41,587 bases of DNA from Rhodospirillaceae bacterium (GTDB lineage: Bacteria; Pseudomonadota; Alphaproteobacteria; SMXQ01): contig CANJIM010000021.1 in NCBI GenBank assembly GCA_947474495.1, positions 1-41,587 of the forward strand. Reading direction: 5' to 3'. Of this stretch, positions 35,267-41,587 are shown piece after piece. Below the pieces are notes generated by a model that did no database searches, was not told the origin of the DNA, and was given only the letters and a program-made list of their open reading frames with translations. The translations under genes were made by a program, and so were the position numbers. Each line of letters starts with the position of its first letter. Position 1 is the first letter of the stretch.

Positions 35267-36943
35267 CTATTGCCCCGTCCAGTTTTCGACCCAGAGCGGT
35301 GAAATATCCTGATGGCCTGTCGGCTCGATGCCTTTCAGCCATTTCGGGAAGATGAAGGCGTCGGAGCGGAAGAACAGCGGGATGGTCGGCAGTTCGGTGG
35401 CATAGGTCGCCTGAAGCTTGCTCCACAGCGCCTTGCGCTTGTCGCGGTCGAGTTCGACCTCGATGGCGTCGATCAGATTGTCCACCTCGGCGTTTTTGAA
35501 TCCGGGGTAGTTCTGGCCGGCATAATTGTTCTCCGGCGTAGTGATCTGCGACGAATGCAGCGTCGTGCGCGGCACGCTCTCCGGGGCGGAGAACCAGGCG
35601 TACATGCCCATGGCGCCGTATTTTCGTTTGGTCATGGTCTCGCCGAAGAAGACGCGCGCCGGCTCGTTGCGGATACGCACGTCGACGCCGAGCTGGCGCC
35701 ATTGGCTCTGCAGCACCTGCTGGACCTGTTCGCGTGTCTTGTTGCCCGCCGTCGTCATGAATTCGAGCATCAAGGGCTCGCCCTTGGCGTTGCTGCGCAT
35801 GGCGCCGCGCGTCTTGGCGGTCCAGCCCGCCTCGTCGAGCAGGGCGGCCGCTTTGACCGTGTCGCGCTTGTAGCTTGGCGTCGCCGGATCGAACACCCAG
35901 TCGAGCGGATTGACCATGCTGCTGGCGACGAGCTGGCGGCCTTCGAACAATTGCTTGCCGATGGCATCGCGATCAATGGCGTAGATCAGCGCCTGGCGCA
36001 CCCGCTTATCTTGCAGGATCGGGTTGTCGAGATTGAAGTCGATATGCTCGTAGGTCAGGCTCGGCTTGTAGACGATGTCGTAATTCTTGCCGTAGCGCTT
36101 TTCGAAGGCGAGCGCCTGGTCGAGCGTGAATCCAAGCTCGCCGGCGACGTAATCGACGCCGCCTGACAGCAGGTTGGCCTCGAGCGCCGCGGTGTTCTCG
36201 ATGGCCCGCACGACGATACGCTTGAAGTAGGGCGGCTTGCCCCACCAAGTCGGGTTCGGCGCCAGTACGATATGCGAGCCAACGACCTTCTCGACGATCT
36301 TATAGGGACCGTAAAACAAGCCGGGATTCGTCGTGTCGGTGTCGTAGCCGTTGCGCATGCGATAGGCGCTGGGCTCGGCGAAGCGCGCGCGTTCGAGATG
36401 CTCGGGCAGCACGTTGAAGTCGTTGATCGCAGCATAGTCGAAGGTCAGCCGGTCCATGTGCAGGGTGAAGGTCTTGTCGTCCTTCACGTCGATTTTGAGG
36501 ATGCGGCGGTACATCTCGCCCGACGTCACGCCGCTCTGCGGATGCTTGCCGACCTCGTAGGTGAAGAGCACGTCCTTGGTGGTGACGGGCACGCCGTCGC
36601 CCCAGGCCGCCTTGGGCTGGATTGTATAGGTGACGGCAATGCCTTTCTTGCCGTCCGGCAGGTCTTCCGGCACGGCCATGCCGTTCTCGATGGTCGGCAG
36701 CGTGACACAGAGCATGCAGATGAGCTGCCAGTCCTTGTCATAGGCGGTAAAGGGCCGCCGCGTCATGTCGAGCACATACGTCTTCGCCAGCATCGATTCG
36801 ATACTTGGATGCAGCGTTGCCGGATATTGCGTGAAGCCGATGGTGAGATCGTCCTTCGCTGCGGCGGCGCGCGGCGCGACGGCGGCACTGGCAAGAAGAA
36901 CAGCCGCGACCGCGGCCAGGGCGAAACGTTTCGTGACGACCAT
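35267..36943 (-). CDS. ABC transporter substrate-binding protein, family 5 (peptide/nickel type)
   Basis: A 558-residue periplasmic binding protein. Residues 1-28 are a signal peptide ending in an Ala-rich cleavage region (APRAAAAKDD). The mature chain begins LTIGFTQYPATLHPSIES, the usual opening of SBP family 5. Further marks are WGDGVPVTTKDVLFTYEVGKHP, NPTWWGKPPYFKRIVVRAIEN, DKRVRQALIYAIDRDAIGKQLF and the C-terminal LWSKLQATYATELPTIPLFFRSDAFIFP. An excellent GGAGG site precedes ATG 36943. It is the first gene of the transporter operon: binding protein, 72-residue protein, DppB-like, DppC-like. No ATP-binding subunit lies nearby in this window. Confidence 0.94.
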   Translation of the reverse strand: MVVTKRFALAAVAAVLLASAAVAPRAAAAKDDLTIGFTQYPATLHPSIESMLAKTYVLDMTRRPFTAYDKDWQLICMLCVTLPTIENGMAVPEDLPDGKKGIAVTYTIQPKAAWGDGVPVTTKDVLFTYEVGKHPQSGVTSGEMYRRILKIDVKDDKTFTLHMDRLTFDYAAINDFNVLPEHLERARFAEPSAYRMRNGYDTDTTNPGLFYGPYKIVEKVVGSHIVLAPNPTWWGKPPYFKRIVVRAIENTAALEANLLSGGVDYVAGELGFTLDQALAFEKRYGKNYDIVYKPSLTYEHIDFNLDNPILQDKRVRQALIYAIDRDAIGKQLFEGRQLVASSMVNPLDWVFDPATPSYKRDTVKAAALLDEAGWTAKTRGAMRSNAKGEPLMLEFMTTAGNKTREQVQQVLQSQWRQLGVDVRIRNEPARVFFGETMTKRKYGAMGMYAWFSAPESVPRTTLHSSQITTPENNYAGQNYPGFKNAEVDNLIDAIEVELDRDKRKALWSKLQATYATELPTIPLFFRSDAFIFPKWLKGIEPTGHQDISPLWVENWTGQ

Positions 36944-37066
36944 TGAAACCTCCTTCAGACGCAGGCAGCGGGAAACTCTAGCAAAGATCGTCGAGCCGCC
37001 GAGAGAAATCGCGTCTTTTCATGCCCTTGTGATTGCGTCCTATGGCCAAAGTGCTAGGAGAGAGGC

Positions 37067-38062
37067 ATGGAACCGCTCGTTATGATGAAGCAGACGCCAA
37101 GAGTCTGGGTTTTGACCGATCCGGTCGTCGGCCATGCCAGCCAGAGCCTCGGTGTTGCCGAAGCCTTGGATGTCCCGTTCGAAACGCGCGCGCTGTCCTA
37201 TAGCCCATTGGGCGTTCTGCCGGGCCTCCTGGGTCCACGCCTTTTATGCGGCCTTGACGCGGCGAGCCGCGCGAAGCTGACCCCGCCATGGCCGGATATC
37301 GTCATCGCCACCGGGCGGCGGCTTGGCGGCGTCGCGCGCTGGATCAAACGCCGCGCCGCCGATGACGGCCAGCGGGTTTTTCTCGCCCAGATGATGGATC
37401 CCCAACGGGGCCGCGCCGAGTTTGATCTGATCGCCGCGCCGGCGCATGACAGATTGGCGCCCCAGCCGAATGTTCTCGCAACGCTGGGCGCGCCGACGCG
37501 GGTGACGCCCGAGCGCCTCGCCGGCGCGGCCGATGCCTGGCGTGCGCGCTTGGTCCATCTACCGTCGCCGCGCATCGCGCTGCTGGTCGGCGGTTCCGCG
37601 GGCCGGCGGAGCTTTACGCCGCAGCAAGCCGCTGAGCTCGGCCGCCGCGCGTCCGCCCTCGCGCAGGCGCACGGCGGCAGCTTGATGGTGACGACGAGCC
37701 GCCGCACCGACGATGCGGCAGCCGCCGCGCTGCTCGCCGCCATCACGCTGCCGGTCTATGCGCATCGCTGGTCGCAGGCCGGCGAGAATCCCTATTACGC
37801 GTTCCTTGGACTTTGCGATGCCGCGATCGTGACGGGCGAATCGGTGTCGATGGCGTCGGAAGCGGCGGCGGCGGGTAAACCCTTGTTCATCTACGCGCCG
37901 CCCGCGCTGATCAAGCCGGCCTTCGCACGCTTTCATGCGGCGCTCCATGCTCAAGGCCTGGCGCAATTGTTGAGCGACAATCCGGACTTTACAACAAACG
38001 CCAAGCCTGGCCCACGTACGGCGATGATCATCGCCGAGGCGATTCGGGCGCGCTTGAAGTAG
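37067..38062 (+). CDS. Mitochondrial fission ELM1 family protein
   Basis: A 331-residue cytoplasmic protein of the ELM1 family, named after a plant mitochondrial-fission factor but common in alphaproteobacteria, where its role is not known. The fold resembles a GT-B glycosyltransferase: VWVLTDPVVGHASQSLGVAEAL at the N-terminus, PDIVIATGRRLGGVARWIKR, VFLAQMMDPQRGRAEFDLIAAPAHD, LVGGSAGRRSFT, and the sugar-nucleotide-like VTGESVSMASEAAAAGKPLFIY. GGAGAG before ATG 37067 supports that start; 37082 is an alternative. Possible envelope-related glycosyl transfer is inference. A perfect hairpin begins immediately after the stop. Confidence 0.85.
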   Translation: MEPLVMMKQTPRVWVLTDPVVGHASQSLGVAEALDVPFETRALSYSPLGVLPGLLGPRLLCGLDAASRAKLTPPWPDIVIATGRRLGGVARWIKRRAADDGQRVFLAQMMDPQRGRAEFDLIAAPAHDRLAPQPNVLATLGAPTRVTPERLAGAADAWRARLVHLPSPRIALLVGGSAGRRSFTPQQAAELGRRASALAQAHGGSLMVTTSRRTDDAAAAALLAAITLPVYAHRWSQAGENPYYAFLGLCDAAIVTGESVSMASEAAAAGKPLFIYAPPALIKPAFARFHAALHAQGLAQLLSDNPDFTTNAKPGPRTAMIIAEAIRARLK

Positions 38063-38085
38063 GCGCAATTCGCGACGAATTGCGC
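38063..38085. terminator. Perfect hairpin directly after the ELM1-family stop
   Basis: GCGCAATTCG (38063-38072) and CGAATTGCGC (38076-38085) form a perfect 10-bp stem with a three-base loop, starting at the base after the stop codon. No T run follows, so it may stop transcription inefficiently or stabilise the 3' end of the message. Confidence 0.5.
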
Positions 38086-38091
38086 GGAAGT

Positions 38092-38106
38092 TTAAAGAGC
38101 GCTTAA
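38092..38106 (+). promoter_or_regulatory. CtrA-type binding site before the TadE-like gene
   Basis: TTAA, seven bases, TTAA is a perfect full match to the CtrA recognition pattern of Caulobacter and relatives. It is the only such full site found in the window. It ends 23 bases before ATG 38130, or 41 bases before the alternative ATG 38148. In Caulobacter the pilin and pilus-assembly genes are CtrA-controlled, so the context fits. Confidence 0.7.
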
Positions 38107-38129
38107 CCGAGCTCTGCCAAACTCCTCGC

Positions 38130-38732
38130 ATGGTGACGACTTTTCTCATGGCGCGCTTGCGGCGCTTGGCACGAGACCGCGATGGATCGGCGGCTCTTGA
38201 GTTCGCCTATGCCTTTCCCATCATTGTCTTGGCCGTCGTCGGCTTGCTTGAGCTGTCGATGATCATGTTCGTTTCGGCGATGATGGAAGGTGGACTGCGG
38301 GATGCGTCGCGGTTCGCCATCACGGGCAATGTCCCGGTCGACGCCAACGGCGTGCCGACGACGACGCGCGAGCAGATCATTCTGGATGTGGTCAACGACC
38401 GCACGCTCGGCCTGCTCAATCTGACGCTCAGCGATATCCATATGCGCGTTTACGACAGCTTCGGCCAAGTCGGCCAGCCAGAGCCTTTAATCGTTGACCT
38501 CAACGGCAATGGCCGCTTCGACCTCGGCGACAGCTATACCGATATCAATGGCAACGGCCAATGGGATGAAGATATGGCGGCGGTCGGCACGGCCGGCGCT
38601 TCTGGCGACGTGGTCGCATATGATCTCGTCGTCGATTGGCCGCTACTGACGCCGTTGCTGGCGCCCTTTATCGGCCAGAACGGCTTGATCAAATTGGGCG
38701 CCTCCGTGGCCGTCCGAAACGAGCCTTATTGA
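38130..38732 (+). CDS. TadE-like pseudopilin with two calcium-type loops
   Basis: A 200-residue TadE family protein of the tight-adherence pilus. RDRDGSAALEFAYAFPIIVLAVVGLLELSMI (from about residue 15) is a type IVb prepilin-like signal: a Gly just before the cleavage point (Gly 19), Glu at +5 and then a hydrophobic stem. The soluble part carries two DxNxNG-type loops, D123LNGNG...D131 and D138INGNG...D146, resembling EF-hand/dockerin calcium loops. Two starts are possible (38130, 38148); the second would leave a shorter, more usual leader and better room for the CtrA site. The stop overlaps the next gene's start (TGATG). Confidence 0.85.
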   Translation: MVTTFLMARLRRLARDRDGSAALEFAYAFPIIVLAVVGLLELSMIMFVSAMMEGGLRDASRFAITGNVPVDANGVPTTTREQIILDVVNDRTLGLLNLTLSDIHMRVYDSFGQVGQPEPLIVDLNGNGRFDLGDSYTDINGNGQWDEDMAAVGTAGASGDVVAYDLVVDWPLLTPLLAPFIGQNGLIKLGASVAVRNEPY

Positions 38733-39301
38733 TGATCGCCGCCGACTTCATACGCCGTTGGCGCGGGTTTATGGCCGACCACCGCGCCATGGTTCTGGTC
38801 GAAATGGCGATGACCATGCCGATCGTCATCGTTATCGCGCTCGGCGGCTTCGAGGTGGCCCGCTACACGTTGTTGCAGCAAAAACTCGACCGCCTATCCG
38901 TCACCGTGGCCGATCTGGTGTCGCAGTCGACCTCGATTTCGACGACGCAGCTGACGCAGATTTTCGCTGCGACCGGTCCGATCATGACTCCGTTTGGATT
39001 TGGCGGCGACGGTGTGGTGATCGTCTCCTCGGTGAGCGCCAGCAATGGATCCGGCGCCCGCGTCGCCTGGCAACGCAATGGCGGCGGTATGATGGTGCAA
39101 ACGAGCGCCATCGGCGTCACCTCGCAGCTGGCAACCTTGCCGACCGGCTTCGTCGTGCGCGACGGCGAGAATGTCATTGTCGCCGAGACTTATTACAATT
39201 ATGTGCCGATGTTCGTGCCGGACTTGGTGCCGCCACGGCAACTTTATCACCGCGCCATGTTCCGGCCGCGCTTCGGCTCGCTGGCGGCGCTCGGCAACTA
39301 A
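38732..39301 (+). CDS. TadE/TadF-like pseudopilin with an atypical processing site
   Basis: A 189-residue protein with one N-terminal membrane segment (LVEMAMTMPIVIVIALGGFEVARYTLL) followed by a helical stretch and a soluble domain, as in TadE/TadF minor pilins. The Glu expected at +5 is present (Glu 24), but the preceding residue at the cleavage position is Ala rather than Gly, and Met follows the Glu instead of Phe or Tyr. It may be processed poorly or serve as an uncleaved membrane component. It is translationally coupled to the TadE-like gene by a one-base overlap. The end is convergent with the TadG-like gene. Confidence 0.8.
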   Translation: MIAADFIRRWRGFMADHRAMVLVEMAMTMPIVIVIALGGFEVARYTLLQQKLDRLSVTVADLVSQSTSISTTQLTQIFAATGPIMTPFGFGGDGVVIVSSVSASNGSGARVAWQRNGGGMMVQTSAIGVTSQLATLPTGFVVRDGENVIVAETYYNYVPMFVPDLVPPRQLYHRAMFRPRFGSLAALGN

Positions 39302-39307
39302 GGCCGC

Positions 39308-40783
39308 CTACTTCGACAAGCGCAGTTCCGAAAGGTTGTTCGCCACTTCGCGGAACACCGTCTGCAAGGCTGCCGCGTCAGGCGCGTAGTTGTAGAACGG
39401 CCTATCCGGCGTCGTCGCGACCTGCTTCAACAGCGTCTGCATCGATGAATTGTTGTTGGCGAATTGGATCACGTAAAGCGTGATGCCGGCGGCCTTGATG
39501 TTGGCGGCCAATAGCCGCGTGCGGGCGTCCATGCTCGCCTGCGCCGCCGAATTAATACCGAACATGGCTTTATAGCCGTCGCCGTAACCGCCGACGTTCT
39601 CGCCGTCGGTCAGCAGCACGATGGCCTGTTGACGGGGCGAGGGCGGTGTCGGATTGGCTTCGGTCCAAGGCGCGGCCGGCGTCAGCACGCGCCAGGCCCA
39701 GGCGAGACCGGCGGGTACGTTGGTATTGCCGTCCGGCGTGGTCAATTGGTTGATCGCGTTGGTGATGCCGGTTTTGGTGTTCTGCAGCGAAGTGATGCCG
39801 CGCGTGAAGCAGGCGCTGCACTCCTGACCCGACGGCGCAGAGGAGCAGCGTGTGCTGCCCGACGAAGTCGGTTCGCCTTCGGCGCCGATCGGCTCCCAGC
39901 CCATCCAGTCGCCGGTCGGATCGAGCAAGGCGGCCTCGACGATGTCTCCGTCGTTGGTCGTATTGGCATCATTCTTGTAGCGGTCGTAGACGCAGCCTCT
40001 CCAGCCGCTCGGCGGTGCGCTGAGGAGCGGCACCGGCGAGTTGTTGGCATAATAGAGCCGAGTCTGGCTGACGCCGGTCAGCGGATTTTTGAACGTGGGA
40101 ACCGTTTGAAACGTCGTCAGCGCGGAATTGAACGTCGTACCGTTGCGCGTCACGTTGACCTTACTGTTCCACGGCACGAGGCCGATATTGAGCAGGGTGC
40201 TCGACGCGGCATCGCCGAACAGAATGCCGACCAGGGTATTGGCGGCCGAACGGGCAGCTTGGATACGCGTTTGGCCACCGCCAGCCGAACTGCCCATGGA
40301 GCCCGAAACGTCGATGGCGAGCACCACGTCGAGCAATTGTTGCTCGCGTGTCACCTCGACCTCGGAATTGACGGTCATCGTTTCGATGCCGAGCACGCGC
40401 AGGAAAGTGGTGCCGATCACGGCGCTCGCCGTCAGCGTCAGTTTTTCGTTGTTGGTGCCGGCGGGTACGAGGAAGGGGCCGGTGATCGTCGCGCCCATGT
40501 AGTTGGCCGGAAAATTCGCCGAGAAATACATCTGAATATCGGCGTCGCGGCTGGCGGAGAAGATGACACGCCCGCCAGCGAGGCCGGCGGCATCGAGCGC
40601 CTGCGATAGGCGCGACTTCACGAGATAACCGCGTGTGGTATCGACGGCGAGGCCGAGGAAGCCGACGAGCGGCACGATGGCGGTGGCGAGGAACACAGCA
40701 ACCCCGCCGCGCTTGTCGCGCGCGATCGCGTCGAGGCCGCGGCGCAGCGTGCGCCAGAAGATGTGCGTGATAAATCGGGTCAT
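39308..40783 (-). CDS. TadG-like protein with a von Willebrand A domain
   Basis: A 491-residue envelope protein. Near the N-terminus is a TadG-type segment (DKRGGVAVFLATAIVPLVGFLGLAVDTTRGYLVKSRLSQALDAAGLAG, single membrane span). Then comes a von Willebrand A domain with an intact metal-ion-dependent adhesion site (VVLAIDVSGSMGSSAGG) and VLLTDGENVGGYG. About five Cys lie in the middle (CVYD, RCSS, ECSACF). It probably binds pili or surfaces as part of the tad machinery. The start is likely ATG 40783, with GAAGAG before it; ATG 40798 is the alternative. It lies on the opposite strand to the other tad genes here. Confidence 0.85.
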   Translation of the reverse strand: MTRFITHIFWRTLRRGLDAIARDKRGGVAVFLATAIVPLVGFLGLAVDTTRGYLVKSRLSQALDAAGLAGGRVIFSASRDADIQMYFSANFPANYMGATITGPFLVPAGTNNEKLTLTASAVIGTTFLRVLGIETMTVNSEVEVTREQQLLDVVLAIDVSGSMGSSAGGGQTRIQAARSAANTLVGILFGDAASSTLLNIGLVPWNSKVNVTRNGTTFNSALTTFQTVPTFKNPLTGVSQTRLYYANNSPVPLLSAPPSGWRGCVYDRYKNDANTTNDGDIVEAALLDPTGDWMGWEPIGAEGEPTSSGSTRCSSAPSGQECSACFTRGITSLQNTKTGITNAINQLTTPDGNTNVPAGLAWAWRVLTPAAPWTEANPTPPSPRQQAIVLLTDGENVGGYGDGYKAMFGINSAAQASMDARTRLLAANIKAAGITLYVIQFANNNSSMQTLLKQVATTPDRPFYNYAPDAAALQTVFREVANNLSELRLSK

Positions 40784-41192
40784 GGCGTTGCTCTTCATGC
40801 GCGAACAAAGGAACCGTCTCGCCAAAAGATGCCAAAGACGCCTTACCAAGCCGTGAAGAATAGACCAAGTAAAACGCGTATTTTATCTATCGCGCCGCCG
40901 GCGCTGGTAAAACGCGCCGCTTGCATAAAATGCCATAGATAATAGCAAGATCAGCATATGCCACCGTAGCTGGCGACCTTATCTCATGCATTTTAGAAAA
41001 ATGAATTTTGTATTCGTCAAAAATACTGAAGTCATAGTGATTTTATATTCTTAGAATTATCGAAAATACTCCGCTTTATGCTGTCATTTATTTTCGAAAC
41101 TCAAAAGTATTTCTTTGATCTTTACTATCCATTAAGAGCGGCAGCGCAAAGATTGCCTCACTGCGATCCCATCTTTTTGGAGGAGACAACAC
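40784..41192. promoter_or_regulatory. AT-rich divergent region between the TadG-like and flp genes
   Basis: About 400 bases without a gene. The first 75 are of normal composition. From about 40860 to 41150 the DNA is markedly AT-rich, unlike anything nearby except the DUF2971 insert. A 10-base direct repeat GTAAAACGCG occurs at 40869-40878 and 40907-40916. A CtrA-type half-site TTAA lies at about 41133-41136, with no second half at seven bases. GGAGGAG just before ATG 41193 is a strong ribosome-binding site. Both divergent promoters should lie here, but no clear -35/-10 pair could be fixed. Confidence 0.6.
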
Positions 41193-41378
41193 ATGCTGAT
41201 CACCAACCTGCGTAATTTGATTGCCGATGAATCCGGCGCCACGGCCATCGAATATGGTCTCATCGCCGCGCTCGTGTCGGTTGCCGCCATCGGCGCGCTT
41301 CAGGCCATGGGCACTTCGTTGACCACCATGTTCACCAACGTGTCGACCGCGCTGACCTCTGCGGTGACCGGGCCGTAA
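41193..41378 (+). CDS. Flp family type IVb pilin
   Basis: A 61-residue major pilin precursor. The leader MLITNLRNLIADESG (15 residues) ends in Gly, and the mature pilin starts ATAIEYGLIAALVSVAAIGAL, with Glu at +5 and Tyr at +6 as in Flp pilins cut by the TadV/CpaA peptidase. The mature protein would be about 46 residues. GGAGGAG before ATG 41193 indicates strong translation, as expected for a major pilin. No assembly ATPase, secretin or prepilin peptidase gene lies in the window. An IS element begins about 60 bases after the stop, where further tad genes would often be found. Confidence 0.95.
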   Translation: MLITNLRNLIADESGATAIEYGLIAALVSVAAIGALQAMGTSLTTMFTNVSTALTSAVTGP

Positions 41379-41439
41379 GTCCGTCGCCGCTCTAGAGCTT
41401 CGGGGTCGCGGCGGGCCGTCCGGTCAGCGGATACGGCCC

Positions 41440-41587
41440 TGATCTGCCCCCTTCAGAGTGGTCCATCGACTATTTTAGTGTGGACCCTGAAGGAGAGAGA
41501 AAATGGGCAAGAGACACGGGCCTGAAGAGATCATCGGCAAGCTGCGCGAGGCAGAGATCGTACTGGCGCAAGGCGGCACGGCGAGCG
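41440..41587 (+). mobile_element. Left end of an IS3-family insertion sequence, truncated by the window
   Basis: From about 41440 the sequence TGATCTGCCCCC begins, like the outer inverted repeat of IS3-family elements. It is followed by the transposase start. Just inside the end, two stacked inverted repeats (CCTTCAG 41450-41456 with CTGAAGG 41487-41493, and GGTCCA 41460-41465 with TGGACC 41481-41486) can form a hairpin. The right end and any target duplication lie outside the window. Confidence 0.75.
41503..41587 (+). CDS. IS3-family transposase OrfA, 5' part only
   Basis: The first 28 codons of a transposase. MGKRHGPEEIIGKLREAEIV matches the N-terminal helix of OrfA in an IS3-family subgroup, where it forms the DNA-binding helix-turn-helix, followed here by LAQGGTAS. 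AAGGAGAGAG lies before ATG 41503. The window ends inside the gene, so completeness and OrfB cannot be judged. Confidence 0.85.
   Translation, partial: MGKRHGPEEIIGKLREAEIVLAQGGTAS

Overview
The window is typical high-GC alphaproteobacterial chromosome with dense, short-gapped operons. The lineage call rests on several things: a 5-aminolevulinate synthase (C4 route to heme), the gene order deacetylase-like / xseB / ispA / dxs / tlyA, Flp/TadE-type pilus genes with a perfect CtrA-type motif in front of one of them, and the low-complexity Ala/Pro-rich N-termini of several proteins. I cannot name the genus; a Rhodospirillales- or Hyphomicrobiales-like organism is a reasonable guess.

Layout. 1-807 is the 3' part of an aldehyde dehydrogenase gene, followed by an aldo/keto reductase on the other strand. 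1935-5027 is a molybdate uptake module: modA, modB, modC and, convergent to them, a one-domain ModE-type regulator. A near-perfect ModE-type operator lies just before modA. 5175-6684 carries two cupins (one like cysteine dioxygenase) and a TusA-type sulfur carrier. 6811-15757 is the conserved block of histone-deacetylase-like gene, xseB, ispA, dxs, a MATE exporter, tlyA and an RlmD/TrmA-type RNA methyltransferase. It is split at about 7715-8750 by a low-GC insert holding a frameshifted DUF2971 gene. 15823-18566 is a small catabolic-looking run: ketopantoate reductase-like, alpha/beta hydrolase and FAH-family enzymes. 18646-22595, on the minus strand, holds aroC, fabI, the cbpA-cbpM chaperone pair and a glycine-zipper lipoprotein.

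22825-25660 (plus) holds pdxH, a tandem universal stress protein, a small unknown protein and an SDR. 25664-31934 (minus) holds a beta-class GST, a DUF1194 von Willebrand-like secreted protein, a PadR-like protein, 5-aminolevulinate synthase, a class III aminotransferase and a bifunctional GDP-mannose pyrophosphorylase/phosphomannose isomerase. 32177-36943 holds a second universal stress protein and a peptide-type ABC importer: a binding protein, a 72-residue unknown protein and two permeases, with no ATPase in view. 37067-38062 encodes an ELM1-family protein.

The right end (38092-41587) is a piece of a tad (tight adherence) system: two class-II pseudopilin-like proteins, a convergent TadG-like von Willebrand protein, a very AT-rich leader and a Flp pilin gene. 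The left end of an IS3-type insertion sequence begins about 60 bases after the pilin. No tRNA, rRNA or CRISPR array was seen. No complete undescribed system is demonstrable here. The items most worth following are the CtrA-type site at the tad genes, the molybdate operator with a regulator lacking a visible molybdate-binding domain, the low-GC DUF2971 insert, and the calcium-loop-bearing TadE protein.
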